This document shows, piece after piece, positions 20,956-34,929 of a stretch of DNA of 64,000 nucleotides. The notes under the pieces are model-generated. The model was given only the letters and a program-made list of their open reading frames with translations. It was not told where the DNA came from and did not search any database. Source of the DNA: Phymorhynchus buccinoides (Eukaryota; Mollusca; Gastropoda; Neogastropoda; Raphitomidae). Both the position numbers and the translations under genes were made by a program. Within the stretch, counting starts at the first letter, position 1; every line of letters starts with the position of its first letter. The DNA lies in NCBI GenBank assembly GCA_017654935.2, contig CM065691.1, forward strand, positions 30,165,654 through 30,229,653, read 5' to 3'.

Positions 20956-21310
20956 CATGGGTGCTACTCTTTCATTTTTACACTGATTTCAGTATTTTTA
21001 ATTTTACCAGAAACTGAACTTGTTTTTTCAGTATTCATCCCGCCCCCCCCCCCCCCCCCCCACACACACACCACACACACAATTACCACACGCTATTTGG
21101 GGCGTTTTGAACTTAGTCTAGTTGTTCTATCTTGGAAGTTTACAAAATGCAGTAATAATTTTACAAGGCTTATCAGACTCAAACTCTCTCATTTTAGCTG
21201 TCTGTCTGTCTCGTATCTCTCTCTTAAGTTGCCCCCCCTGAATCGTCCGACGGGGCCCTGGACCCCCCTGCCTTTCAGGGTTTTTTTCATTTGGGGGAGT
21301 AGCACCCATG
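20956..21310. mobile_element. TIR element, 355 bp, candidate 6-bp target duplication
   Basis: Ends CATGGGTGCTACTC and GAGTAGCACCCATG are perfect 14-bp inverted repeats, flanked by ACTATA at 20950-20955 and 21311-21316. It has a poly-C/CA tract inside and no transposase. Superfamily not assigned. Confidence 0.75.
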
Positions 21311-22238
21311 ACTATATCATACATGTACCTTGCAGATTAATTTGGGAAAGACAACAGCAACAGCGCCGGCGATACTAGCACCCACGCCAGCAACAGTAGG
21401 CTAAGACTAGAGAACAACAATATCTGCCCTCCTCTTCTTCTTCTTCTTCTTCTTCGATCGCTCAGACAGGTTTTCCTGTCAATTATGAGCGCAGATGCGT
21501 CATGCTGCCGTTATTCGCATAAGTAAGAAATAAAATTTAGGCCCAGCATGTCCGACTTCGGCTGGGGGAAATCTTTTTGAAAGTTTTTCTTGAAAAAAAG
21601 GCGGGAGAATGGACCGGAAAGGCAGAAAGATAGTAGATGACAGCAAGTAAAGGGAAAAGGCAGAGTCAAAGAGTGTGACAGAATTAGAGGAAGTTACAAG
21701 CACAGAACTTCCAGAAGGTGGGGGAACTATTTATACAAAAGACCCCCCGGTATCCCCACGGGGGATCTGCACTCTGTAATGTAATAGCATATCACACAGA
21801 CTCGACATCCTGTCAAAACCACACGGTACACAGAAACTAAGCTACACATCCAGAAATAGGGCATATTAGTATGTATTCAAAGGCTACACACAATGCAAAT
21901 TGATACACAAACAATGCATATTGTATGGTGATGAGAGGAGAATTCGTAATTATCAAAATAAGCTTATGCAGACACAAACCAAAACATTTCTGTGTGTTTA
22001 ATACAAACACGAAAATCGAACAGCATTTCAGCTGAGATTACACACGCATGCATACGCACGCATGCGCGTGCGCGCACATAAGCCTACACACACACATACA
22101 CACATGTAGGGCCTACATAGTAAACACACACTTAAATAATGATGTGTCAGACTAGTGTTCTCACGGTTTCCAATTTGGAAAGAACTGATTTTAAAACTTA
22201 AAAAATAAATTTGACTTTAAATTATGCATGTTGAAATA
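21311..22238. other. no gene seen
   Basis: Contains a short CTT repeat (21431-21455), a hairpin-capable CCCCCGGTATCC..ACGGGGGAT near 21747, and a CA/CG tract near 22041-22106. No coding sequence is recognised. Confidence 0.5.
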
Positions 22239-22505
22239 CAGGGGCGGATCGGGGGGGGGGGGGGCGGGTTTCCGGACACACCCCACCCCACCCCACCCAC
22301 ACACCCTCCGCCCCAAAGATGTGCCTTATACAACGGTGAAAAGAAATGACTCAATTTTTGCCTTAATAATCACTAAACTGCAACATTTTCTGTGGGCTTC
22401 GCCCCTTGGGCCCCCAAAAGGGCATTGCCCCTTAAACCGGAACCTATGCAGCTCCCTGGACCCCTGGCGGAAACCCCCCTTTACGAATCACTTGGTCCGC
22501 CCCTG
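22239..22505. mobile_element. hAT-like non-autonomous element
   Basis: TIRs CAGGGGCGGATC and GGTCCGCCCCTG. CAGGGGCGGA ends are common among animal hAT MITEs. The inner sequence is C-rich and non-coding. No 8-bp target duplication is evident. Confidence 0.6.
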
Positions 22506-22624
22506 AGATAAGTTATAATGCAACAAAACAAAAAATGAGGTCAGTAGGCCTACTACTCCTGGCTTACATATGATTATGATTATAAGCAAATGTTTATGTA
22601 CACAAATTTGCGGCCATGTCTTAC

Positions 22625-22672
22625 GCACACACGCACACGCACACACACTCTCTCTCTCTCTCTTTCTCTCTC

Positions 22673-22707
<35 letters not shown>

Positions 22708-22744
22708 CTCTCATCTCTCTCTCTCTCTCACTTACACACACACA

Positions 22745-22777
<33 letters not shown>

Positions 22778-22972
22778 GCACACACTTAGGTGGCATACAT
22801 ATTTATTCACAAACGCATGTGCACATACTTTCAGACAGACAGACACACATATATATACACGCAAGCATGCTCGCACACGGCATAAACACACACACACATG
22901 GCGCGCGCACGCGCACACACACACACCAACACATGACACACACACACACTATATATATACACACACACACGT
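22625..22972 (+). repeat. compound (CT)n/(CA)n/(CG)n microsatellite
   Basis: Adjacent CT, CA and CG arrays with CATATATA blocks. Long open frames across it on both strands are low-complexity artefacts. Confidence 0.95.
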
Positions 22973-23431
22973 GCGTTTTTATATGACAAGAATTTGAAAA
23001 TGATTGTCGTATTTATATTTACAACATAATATAGGAGAAGATTCAACTGAATCCTTTGCGTAAACAAAGGGACTCATTAATTGGTATTTGGTAAACCATA
23101 TTCTAGTCACAGACTTATTTCTGTGAAATTCGAGCTGCTCTCCCCAGGAGATGCGCGTCGCCGCAAGCGCAGCGCCTACCCAAAAAAAAATTTGGGGGGT
23201 GTACCCATGTATGTAAACAAACAAGAGGGGTCAGTTTAGTCAAGCCTAAAGTGTTACACTATTAAAACTAATAACCAAATATTATTTTAGACTTAAACAA
23301 TGTTAGCCGCGCATACTGAATTGCCTTAACTTTCTGTCATGAAATTAATAAATAAATAATAACTGAGCCTTACACCGTTTTTGTCACGGTTGACTTCACA
23401 ATCCGATCTTTGGCAGCAGCAGTACAACCAC

Positions 23432-23680
23432 TTAACCCTTTCGCCGCCAGCCACTTTTCATCCAAAGTTTTCTCTCAAACTTGCCTAGGTAAAAGAAAAG
23501 TTGGCATCTGCAGTGCTGAGAATCCCCAAATGACATGCGTCAAATAAATCCTTTCCTTTTCTCCCAAAAGTAACAACCTAACAATATTGGATAACTGATC
23601 CAACTTTCATACCTTTTAGTAGCATGGGTGTTAAATCAGTTTGTGGTGCTAAAATACGACATTGGCGGTGAAAGGGTTAA
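23432..23680. mobile_element. piggyBac-like MITE (copy 4) beside the inversion centre
   Basis: 249 bp, TTAA at both ends, TIR CCCTTTCGCCGCCA / TGGCGGTGAAAGGG. Lies about 100 bp outside the spacer of the giant inverted repeat. Confidence 0.88.
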
Positions 23681-23781
23681 TACGATCGTCGTCGACATCA
23701 TCTACTCAACAGTAGTAATTCCATTTATGCAAGAACAATACGGTGTCGCGATATCTGACGACATTTTGTTTTGTAAGCTTA

Positions 23782-23931
23782 CTCTGTGCGTTTTGCTGTG
23801 TAAAAACACTGTATTTCCTTTTGGATTTCCCAGCAATGACCACGGAGTGCAGTTCTGTTTTTACAGCAGTTAAAGCGTTAACATAGTCTAATTGCTGCAG
23901 ACACGAGCTTAGTCGCCTTATTGTCGTGTTT
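23782..23931. other. spacer at the centre of the inverted repeat
   Basis: About 150 bp that is not mirrored. The arms meet it at ACATTTTGTTTTGTAAG on the left and CTTACAAAACAAAATG on the right. It contains a small internal inverted repeat (GCTGTGTAAAAACA / TGTTTTTACAGCA). No adapter-like sequence is recognised. Confidence 0.75.
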
Positions 23932-24031
23932 TCCTAACTTACAAAACAAAATGGCGTCAGATTCGCGACACCGTATTGTTCTTGCATAAATTGAATTACT
24001 ACTGTTGATAGAGATGTCGCGACGATCGTCA

Positions 24032-24281
24032 TTAACCCTTTTCACCGCCAATGTCGTATTTTAGCACCACACTGATTTAACACCCATGCTACTGAAAGGT
24101 ATGCAAGTTGGATCAGTTATCCAATATTGTTAGGTTGTTACGTTGGAGAAAAGGAAAGGCTTTATTTGACGCATGTCATTTGGGGATTCTCAGCAAGGGG
24201 GGACAGATGCCAACTTTTCTTTTACCTAGAAGTTTGAGAGAAAACTTTTGGATGAAAAGTGGCTGGCGGCGAAATGGTTAA
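24032..24281. mobile_element. piggyBac-like MITE (mirror of copy 4)
   Basis: TTAA-bounded 250-bp element; inverted counterpart of 23432-23680 on the other side of the centre. Confidence 0.85.
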
Positions 24282-24970
24282 GTGGTTGTACTGCTGCTAG
24301 CCAAAGATCGGATTGTGAGTCAACCGTGACAAAACGGTGTAAGCTCAGTTATTAATTTATTTATTAATTTCATGACAGAAAGGTAAGCAATTCAGTATGC
24401 GCGGCTAACATTGTTTAAGTCTAAAATAATATTTGGTTATTAGTTTTTAATAGTGTAACACTTTAGGCTTGACTAAACTGACGCCCTTTGTTGTTTACAT
24501 ACATGGGTACACCCCCCAAATTTTTTTTTGGGTAGTGCGCTGCACTTGCGGCGACGCGCTCTCCGAGGGAGAGGGCAGCTCGAATTTCACAGAATAATTC
24601 TTGACTAGAATATGGTTTTACCAAATACCAATTAATGAGTCCCTTTGTTACGCAAAGGATTCAGTTGAATCTTCTCCTATAAATTATGTTGTAATATAAT
24701 ACGACAATCCTTTTCAAATTCTTGTCATATAAAAACGCACGTGTTGTGTGTCATATATATATGTGTGTGTGTCATGTGTGTGTGTGTGTGTGCGCGTGCG
24801 CGCGCCATGTGTGTGTGTGTATGCGTGTGGCGAGCATGCTTGCGTGTATATATATTGTGTCTGTCTGTCCTGAAAGTATGTGCACATGCGTTTGTGAATA
24901 CATAGTATGCCCCTAAGTGTGTGCGTGCGCGCGCGCCGTTGTGTGTGTGTGTGGTGTTGTGTGTGTAAGT

Positions 24971-25024
<54 letters not shown>

Positions 25025-28000
25025 AGAGAGAGAAGAGTGGGTGTGTGCGTGTGCGTGTGTCGTGAGACATTGCCGCAAATTTGTGTACATAAACATTTGC
25101 TTATAATCATACTCATATGTAGCCGAGGAGTAGTAGGCCACTGACCTCATTTTTTGTTTTGTTGCATTATAACTTTATCTCAGGGCGGACCACAGTGTTC
25201 GTAGGGTGGGGGGGGTCTCCAGGGGTCCAGGAGCTGCTAGGTTCCGTTAAAGGGCGATCCCTTTTGGGGTCCCAAGGGGCGAGCCGCACAGAAAAATGTT
25301 GCAGTTTAGTGATTATTAGCAAAACTTGAGTCATTTCTTTTTCACCGTTTGTATAAGGCACATCTTTGGGGGGGCGGAGGGGTGTGTGGGTGGGGTGGGG
25401 TGTGTGTGTCCGGAAACCCGCCCCCACCCCCCCCCGATCCCGCCCCTGTATTTCAACATGCATAATTTAAAGTCAATTTATTTTTTAATTTTTAAAATCA
25501 GTTCTTTCCACATTGGAACCGGAGACCACTAGGCTGACACATCATATTTAGTGTGTGGTTTTACTATGTAGGCCGCTACATGTGTGGTATGTGTGTGTGT
25601 ATGCGTATGTGCGCGCACGCGCATGCGTGCGTATGCATGCGTGTGTAATCTCAGCTGAATGCTGTTCGATTTTTCTGTTGTATTAAACACACAGAAATGA
25701 ATTTTGGTTTGTGTTCTGCATAAGCTATTTTGATAATTACGAATTCTCCTCTCATCACCATACAATATGCATTGTTTGTGTATCAATTTGCATTGTGTGT
25801 AGCCTTTGAATACATACTAATATGCCCTATTTCTGGATGTGTAGCTTAGTTTCTGTGTACCGTGTGGTTTTGACAGGATGTCGAGTCTGTGTGATATGCT
25901 ATTACTTACAGAGTGCAGATCCCCCGTGGATGATACCGGGGGGTCTTTTGTTATAATAGTTACCCCCCCTTCTGGAAGCTATGTGCTTTTAACTTCCTAT
26001 AATCTGGCACACTCTTGAATCTGCCTTTTCTCCCTTTACTTGCTGTCATATACTATCTTTCTCTGCATTCCTTCCTTCTCCCGCCTTTTTTCAAGAAAAC
26101 TTCAACAGATGTCCCCCAGCCGAAGTCGGACATGCTGGGCCTAGTTTTTATTATTTTCTTATGCGATAACGGCGCATGACGCTCTGCGCTCATAATTGAC
26201 AGAACCTTCTGAGCTGATCGAAGAAGAATTAAGAAGAAGAGAGGGCAGATATTGGGTTGTTCTCTAGTCTTAGCCTACTGTTGCTGGCGTGGTTTGCTCG
26301 TATCCGCCGGCGCTGTTGCTGTGGTTCTTTCCCAAATTTAATCTGCAAGTGTACTGTGTGATAGGTCATTTTGCTCCTCCCCAATGAAAAAAACCCTGAA
26401 ATGGCAGGGGTCCAGGGGCCCGTCGTACGATTCCGGGGGGGGGGGGGCACCTTAAGATAAGATGTACGAGACAGCTAGACACTAAATGAGAGAGTTTGAT
26501 TCTGATAAGCCTTGTAAAATTATTACATGTAAACTCCAAGATAGACAACTAGACTAAGTTCAAAACCCCCAATCGCATTTGGTGGTCATTTGTGGTGTGT
26601 GTGTGTGGGGGGTGGGTGGGGGGGGGGGGGGGGGGGGGGGTGGTGAAATTCAAAAAAACCAGGTTCGTTTTTCGGGTACGATTAAAAATACTGAATCAGT
26701 GTAAAAATAAAGAGTAGCACCCATGTAAGTGGAGGCAAAGGCTTATTTGGTTGTGCCTTTATGTCTCTTGCGTGCGAAGGATTCTTTAAAACGGTTTAGG
26801 GATTTGGGATAGTTGTATTGTGTTGGCTGCCCTAGCCTCTATCGTTTACATTTACTCCAAAATGTCTGTAGGTTCAAAAGAGAGAGATTAAAAAACTTCA
26901 CAATCTGTATTTGTTAACAAAATTCGGGACTTTCCATGGTGTGCCACGTGCCTCCAGGATCGTCTCCACCATCTTTATATCTACTAATGTCCCATATATG
27001 TGTCTTGTTTCCAGACCGGAGACGTTACGTCAGAATTTTTCCACAAACGAGAAGAAAAAAGGATTTCTTGCTTAGAAGGGTTGTGGGTCCCACCTTACCA
27101 TATACTGTTTGAATGTACTTTTTATTATTGTTTGCTTTAAAAAAGAAGAAAACCGTCTATATTTCAAACCGTTTTGCTGTACCTATCATTTATTATATGA
27201 TTTTGCATTAAAAAATAAGAAAGAAAAGCCCTATATTTCAAACCGTTTGCTGTAACTATCATTTTTTACTGGCACTTGTCATGTCACTGGGTTTTTAACG
27301 GGGAAGACGGGGTTAAAAGCGCATGGGCGGGTAAGAAGCCCACCCAATTATCTCACTGAGTGAAGCAAATTCGTCTCATTTTTGCCCATGAAAGAGCGTT
27401 AATGTTCTACATTCGTCTCATGGGCAAATTTGACTGAATTTTTTCTTTTTATTTCATGCGATCATTGGGGTGGCGCTTCTTACCGCCCATGCTCTTTTTT
27501 AACCCGTCTTCCCCTATACTTGGGTTTCCCCGGTTTCTGTTTATTTGCAATACTGTGGCTGTTGGTCATGGTAGTTTTTTGTTCTTGTTTTTTGTTTGTT
27601 TGTATGTTCCAGTGATGTTGCAGTCTGTTTCAGTTTTTTTTCGTGGCTGATTGTTTTTATCTACGCTGCTGCTCTTGCTGTTCCTGCCCACTTGCTGGGT
27701 TTATTTATTCATTGCAGTATTGAGACATGCATACAATTTATGTCATTGATGCCATGAGAAAGATGAGGCGTGACCCGATACAGGACTAGGCAAATGGGTG
27801 TTGGTAGGCTGCCTTGATAGAGTATGTGCCTTTCAGTTGGAGAATTCTCTACCTCTTTAATTAACAATTTTTGGGGGTTTAATTATATCATTATTCATTT
27901 TGTTTGTGAGATAAAACAGAATTGTAAAATAAAAAATGCCCATTTCTTGTTTTTTCTTTTGTATTCGTGTGAAATTATTGTAAACCTTTGTGTTGTGTCT

Positions 28001-28134
28001 GTTGTATTGTCTTATGTGTGTTTGATGTGTGTGTGAGTCAGAGAGGAGAGAGGAGAGAGAGAGAGAACTTACTTTTATTTTCCAAGGACAAAGGATTTTA
28101 GAGGCTTCCACATCTGTCCTTGATACTACATTGA

Positions 28135-28165
<31 letters not shown>

Positions 28166-28166
28166 T

Positions 28167-28199
<33 letters not shown>

Positions 28200-28377
28200 A
28201 GAGATATAGAAGAGAGACTGAGGAGTAGAAGGAGAGACGGAGAGGAGAGAACTTACTTTATTTTCCAGGACAAAATTTTAGGCTTCCAACTGTACCTTGA
28301 ATACATACATTTGAGAGAGAGATGAGAGAGAGAGAGAGAGAGAGAGAGATGAGAGATAGAGGAGTAGAGATAGAGAG

Positions 28378-28411
<34 letters not shown>

Positions 28412-28559
28412 AATTTTAAGGAACTTTTTATGTGACTATTTTTTTCAACTTGTGGCACACATTCACATTGCTATTCCATGGTTGATTTTATCAGAAGGTT
28501 AATAGGACTTCGAAATAGATCATTGCTTCAACTTAGAGTGTTTTCTTTAACACCCCAGG

Positions 28560-28605
28560 CCGCCTACCTGCACGTACATCACACGCCACGTACACACACA
28601 TAGAC
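28560..28605. other. LINE-free (empty) site matching 18150-19546
   Basis: In the right arm the sequence corresponding to the LINE flanks is continuous (CCTGCACGTAC followed directly by the CA-rich flank). No trace of the 1.38-kb element is present. Confidence 0.75.
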
Positions 28606-31600
28606 GAGAAACACGAGGGAACAACACCAAGGCACGCATACACACATTGGATTGAGTAGCGGTAAATGATTTTCTTCAGTAATGGAAACGCATGATACAG
28701 CTTTGTCCTCTATAGAAGACAAAGCTGACAATAAAAAAAAGATGGCATTTGCATTTACGTTTAGTGCTGCAGCCGAAGGGATTGGTTGGCCTTTGGAGAT
28801 CTTCGTGAACATTTAATTAAGAATCCACCCAGTAGCTTCCCTGATGCATCAGAGCAGCCCGAAGTTGACAGAAATGAGTCTCTGCGACAAGAAAATTAAT
28901 ACCATACCATACCATATCATGCTATGCCACACCCTATCATACCATATCAAGAGATGAAGTTATTCACACTCTTTATTAGTCCCCGAGCCTATTGTTTCTG
29001 TCTGGTCCGTCCGTCCGGCTGTTCGTCCGTTTTTTCTCAAAAACTATTCAGTCTATCATCATCAAATTGGTATACTAGTTTGCCAAGATACAAGCAATCC
29101 ACTGATGTATTTAGTTTTTACATTTTAAGGTCAAGGTGGGGTGCGGCCAAGTTTACCGGGGGGTTTCAAACCCCAAAACACATAATTGCTAATATCTCGC
29201 GAAGTTTGCATGTATTTCAATGCATTTTTTCAACAACATTTCTTGATAATTGGTCTCGGCGCGACAGTTGTCATGATTTGTTCTAGTGCGCTCGTGTGCA
29301 TGAAAAGTTTCGCGCGCGCTCAAATCACGGGTCCGAATTCACATTCTGTGATGGGGAATGATCATATGGTGTTATAACATTGTTGCATTAATATATCCTG
29401 CATATGATTAGTGTGTAGTAAAAAAAGCAACACGCGCATCGCCAAGCGGCAGACGCCGTTCCCGAGTCGCTAAACATGGGATAAGCCCGCTGTGCCTAAG
29501 GCCCTTTGTGTCACAGGCCTGCTATGTCCCACTTCTTCTTTTACCGTCCTGTTTTGATCCGTCCGTATGCATTTACGTCCTGTTTTCAGTTCTCAATGGT
29601 CTCCCCGTCTGTGTGTACAGCCGACACATTCCGATTTCGGAGTAAAGTTAGTTAAGTTAAGTAGCTCGGCGATGCTGCGAGGGGACTTTTTGCAGCCGCT
29701 CGGCGTTGCACTTGTATTTATTTTCTCCATCCTCCCCATGATCCCTTGTCCCATAGAGCAAAGGTCAAAAGTGAACATCAAACAGCAAACACACAGGCCA
29801 GCTGATTATGTTTGGTAGTTTATTAAGATCACATAAAATGTATTTTCATTATTGATGTATAACATAAAGCCTTAAGGTAAGAAAGCTTTACTACAAAGCA
29901 ACATTATTTATGTGTGTCAGCATGCACACGCGCGCGCGCGCGCGTGCGTGTGTGTGTGTGTGTACTTGTGTGTGTGTATGAATGCATGCTTGAATTCAAT
30001 TAATGCAATGGTATGTGAATGCATGCGTTAAAACTTCCATTGTTCATGTTGTTTTCATGATCAACTAATTCATATAAGACGGAAACAATAACCACGAAAA
30101 ATGATGATTTTCAACAATCTAAATATCAAGCAACATCACACATGCTTAACCCCACCCCAAAATATATAAATTAACCTCTTCAGTGCTTGCCGCCATCGTG
30201 GAGAGAGAAAATGGAGTTTTACGCCATCGTGAGAGAGAAAATTGAGTAATATACGTCCTCATTGGTCTGAATCAGACACATATGGGACATTAATTGTAAA
30301 TACAAATATGAAAAAAATTGGAACAACTACTGGAGGCAAATGGAGAGAGAGGGCGGCCGGATGCAGTACGAAACCAGTAAAGTCCCGATTAAAAAAAAAA
30401 TTAATACAGATAGCTGTAGCGGTGACCACGCCTCGGTTAAACCTCATACGACTATGGCACCCGCCACAAGTGTAGTCACCACTTGCCGCCATCGTTTTTA
30501 TTTACGTTGGGCGGCTAAAGTAGCGATTTTACCGGAGGCATTAAAAAATGGTTTGGCAAACCAGGAAGGAAATGCGGCGCATGCATACAGGTAATATAGT
30601 CTTCGCTGTGTGAAGTAGTTAAGAAAAGAAAAAAGAAGAGCGACATAGATACAAGTTGTACACTCTTAGATCATTGTCGCCACTGCGCTAGAACAATGTG
30701 CGAAGGAGTACAGAGGCGGTGGGAGAATACTTCGCTGGAGTCCTCTATCATCCGCGGGCCGCTGCCTATATGTGATACAGAGTGCATAATAGCAAGAGGG
30801 GCGGAGACGACTTGCCGGAGAGACTCTAGTGGACCAATCTGTGAACGGCAGAAGGTTTGTTCCATTTCGATTTGGATCTCGACAGGAGGTCTGCGTGGGC
30901 CGATCCTCTCATTAGAAGTGTGAGGTGGAATCCAGAACCTCACTATTTCACAGAAAGCTTGACACGCCAACCAAACTTCCACTTCGAGGTTACGGGACAC
31001 ACGGTTACCAGTTTGTTAGGAGTGTTTCTGTGTGTTGTTTATGTGCAACATATTCAAGATTAGAAGGCTATGCCACTCTTGAATAAATGTTGATTTGTTT
31101 GTTTTTTTTTTTTCTTAATTGTACATCATTCTCTCCACCACTGTTGATGTGTACTGTGTGGGTGAAGGGTCATAAAGGCGAACCTGGGCACATCCTGTGT
31201 GTGCAATGGGCATTCTCTCCACCAATGTTGATGTGTACTGTGTGGGTGAAGGGGTCATAAAGACGGCAAACCTGGCACATCCTTTTTTGAGGATGAATGC
31301 TTTGCTTTGCTTCCCTTTGGCTCTGATCCACTCATTGCTAGGTGATTGGTATCGTAATCAACTTTGGTGGAGGGGAGTTAATTAAAAAAAGAGTTCTCCC
31401 CCTTTGTTCAATTTCCTCCTCTGTACAGTTTACACACACCTGTCCACCAACTGTCTTTTTTTACACCATCACTGTTACTTGCAGGGCAGAACTGCCATAT
31501 CACACACCATTCCCTATAGCAAAAGGAACCATCACAGCAAAAATAATGATTTTTTTGTGTCTATCAGTACAGTCAAACCTCTATTATAAGACCATCCGTT

Positions 31601-33959
31601 AAAAGACTTCCTTTCATTTAAGACTGATTTTTATAATTTTTTTATATTTTTATTTTTTTATATGATTACATACACTCAACTTGTGGTGGTGCCATAGCAG
31701 TCGTGAGGTGTTAACCCGAGGCGTGGTCACCGCTACTCAGCTATCTGGACTTTTACTGTGTTTTTCGTACTGCCTCCGGGCTCAGTTGCCTTTCAGTATT
31801 TGCTTCCCACCATCCATTTGTATTTACAAATGTCCCATATGTGTCTGATTCCGACCAAGAGGACGTAAAACTCCATTTTCGCCTCGTCGCCTGATTTTTT
31901 TAATATATTTTTTTTAAAGCTTTTACAGCTATCTGTATTAATAAAAAATCGGGACTTTACTGGTTTCGTACTGCCTCCGGGCATTGCCTCCAGTATTGTT
32001 CCGACCATATTAATTGTATTTACAAATGTCCCATATGTGTCCCTGATTCAGACCAAGAGGACGTAAAACACCATTTTCGCTCGCTCACTGATTTTTTTTT
32101 TACAATCTATAGTACTCTAGATTGTGGCGGCACCATAGCCGAGGCGTGGCTACTGCTACACCTATCTGTATTGTTAAAAAATCGGGACTTTACACTGGTG
32201 TTGCACTGCCTCCAGGATCGTTTGTTCCCACCATCTTTGTATCTACAAATGTCCCATATGTGTCTGTTCCAGACCGGAGAGGACGTAAAACACCATTTTT
32301 CATTCATTCTGATTTTTTTTAAACAGATATTGAACTCTTCCTATAAAAATAACCTCCGTCATAAGACCCCCTCCAATTAAAGACCATTTTTTTCTGACTT
32401 TTGGGAAGTCTTGAAATAGAGGTTCGACCTGTATCAGCACTGAAATGGGGGACCTGACTAGCTCAGTTGAACTCATGATCCTGGGGATTGTGGAGTCACA
32501 AGTTCAAATCTCCATAGGGTCATTTCTCTCTCTATCTCTAATCTTCCAACCCACCCTCCCCTCGTTATGTCTAGGCTTTCAAAATGAACCTTTGACACCT
32601 TGATGTGACAAGGGTTTGTTTCATAAAATCAACTTGTATTTGGTATATTCTAGGTCGCAGAGACTTATCTCTGTGACATTCGGGGTCACCCTTGGAAAAC
32701 TACCTTGATAATTAAAGTACATAAGAACAGAATTTGGTTTGACCTCTTCTTTTTTTTAAGTATTACAGACAAACCTCTAGTTTAAGACTTCAGTGTCGGG
32801 AAAATCGGTCGTAAATTGGAGGGGTCGTATGACGGAGGTTTTTCAAACGGGCAGCCGTAGAAGAAAAAGTTCAGCACAGTTCATACTCGGTCTTCTTCCC
32901 TGCACACTAGCAATGCCATATTAAACTGGATTTTGGGTCTTCCCACTCATTCTGATTGTGCAATCATGTATTACAGTTTTTCACTTTCGCCGACTTCTGT
33001 TAATCACCTCCACTCTCGTCCCAAAGTCAGTGGTTTTTGCTTTCCTACGCCTTTCCTCCGCCATCTTTCTAACAACAAGGGAAGCAAACTCCGCTTTTCC
33101 GGCCCTTGACCGTGTTGTTTCCCTTTGCTCGAAGTCCTATGCAGACGACAACACTGTCGTAAAAACCGAAGAAATGGCGGTCCGTAAAGTTCGCGGTTTT
33201 AGAGGAAGTCGTTTACAATATAAAATGCATCTGTGCCAACAAATGCCGTCTCAAATGAGAGTGTCGCTTAACAGGGGTCCGTAAAATAGGGACTTGTCTG
33301 AACTTTTCATATTTATCCACACATACACACACAGATCAAAAAGCACAATAATAGTATGCTAATTTCACTTGATCACATCATATACTACACACACGATCAA
33401 ACCACTACTAGTATGCTAACTTCTACATTTGCTTTAATCACATACACCACACAGATCAAAAACACAATATAGTATGCTAAATTCACATTTATTATATATA
33501 CACTTAAAAAACGTAATATAGTAATAGGCTAACCTTCACATTAATTATATATATACACAGATTAAACCAATAATCATAGTAATATGCTAAATTCACATTT
33601 ATTATATATACCGAGCAGATTAACCAATAATATTAGATGCTAACTTCACTTTAATTATAGTATACACACAATTAAAAACACACTAATTCTAGTATGCTAA
33701 CTTCCATTTAATTATATATACACCAGATTAAAAACACATAATCATAGTATGCTAACTTCACTTTAATTATATATAAACACAGATTTAAATACACAATCAT
33801 AGTACTATGCTACTTTGCACATTTATTATTATACACCCAGATTAAAAACACACTAATAATAGTATGCTTGAGTTGAAACTTTGATATAACTTATTCTAAA
33901 ACTAAAAGCAAAAACACCAACTAAAACATTGGCCGCTACACGTTAAGACCATAACCACT

Positions 33960-34640
33960 TTTACTTGAAAGGCCCAAAATAATGCAACATAGAAAAAAGA
34001 ATCCCAAGTATGAGTATTTCATGACAATAAATGACACGCACAAAATTGAGTATGCAGGATGAAAAGATTTGGTGTAATTTTGACCCTCCCTTAATTTTGA
34101 ACATACATAGTTCAAAAAATTGTTAATAAAGCTAAGTGATGGGGCTTATTAAAATAATCATTTTGAGTTTCCTAAATAAAGATGTTGTGTTAACTTTATA
34201 AGCTATGGTAAGACCCCTACTTGAAAATGCAACGCAGTTTGGGTTGCCCATCTTTAAAAGGCGAATCAATGTGCTATATATAAAGTGCAAAGAAGAGCAA
34301 CAAAATTTGGATCAAAGCATGTAAGAACCAAACTATAGTGAAGATTAAAAGACCTGGGATTACTACTTCTCTGAAGGAAGGAGAGTCTGGATACCTGATA
34401 CAAGTATATCAATATGACTCATATTGAGACATTGACTTTAACACCTTTTTGTTAAAAGTAATCACAAACATGACACGGAATAGTACAGAGAAAGTTTATT
34501 TTAAGAACTATCAGTTTATACTATATTAACATCCGCAAAGTTTTCTTTTCTAACCGAGTTGTCCAATACTGGAATACTTGTCAACATAAGGCTGCACCTA
34601 ACATAATATATTCAAAAATCTCTGGGCAAAGACGCACTTA
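33960..34640 (+). pseudogene. mirror copy of LINE RT fragment, disrupted
   Basis: Corresponds to 12354-13010 in reverse. Words of the RT C-terminal region are recognisable at DNA level but the frame is broken by many indels. Confidence 0.75.
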
Positions 34641-34929
34641 TGTCCAAATTTTTATAATAGTTTTGATGAATAAAAAAAAAAAGGAGAGGAAAAGTTCCAT
34701 TTCATAATTTTGTTAATTTTATAGTTTTAGCTGTAGAAAGCATGCAACCTTGAACAAATCAAGTCCAACGAGAATGGCGTAAGGCTAACGGGCCCACTCT
34801 AGCCCTATTACTACTATTTTTTTACTATACTTCTTACTATTACTTGTCATAAATGAAAAACAACAACACACAAACAACCACAGAAGCAACGCAAGCGAGG
34901 GAATGAGAGAACCCACCATCTCTTACAAA

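Larger units (their letters stand above)
3147..23781 (+). repeat. left arm of a ~40-kb inverted repeat
   Basis: The sequence from about 3147 to 23781 recurs as its reverse complement at 23932-43268. Matching landmarks include the poly-C at 3625 with the poly-G at about 42730; exon B with 42372-42491; the zinc fingers at 9492-10736 with 36195-37415; the SINE at 11168 with about 34930-35775; the minisatellite at 13084 with about 33300-33870; and the TTAA element at 23432 with 24032. The left arm carries the better-preserved reading frames. Confidence 0.95.

Noticed and set aside
23782..23931. Pure hairpin-adapter read-through as the cause of the palindrome
   Set aside because: The spacer is about 150 bp of ordinary sequence and the arms differ by complete transposon insertions, so one molecule read twice does not explain it alone.
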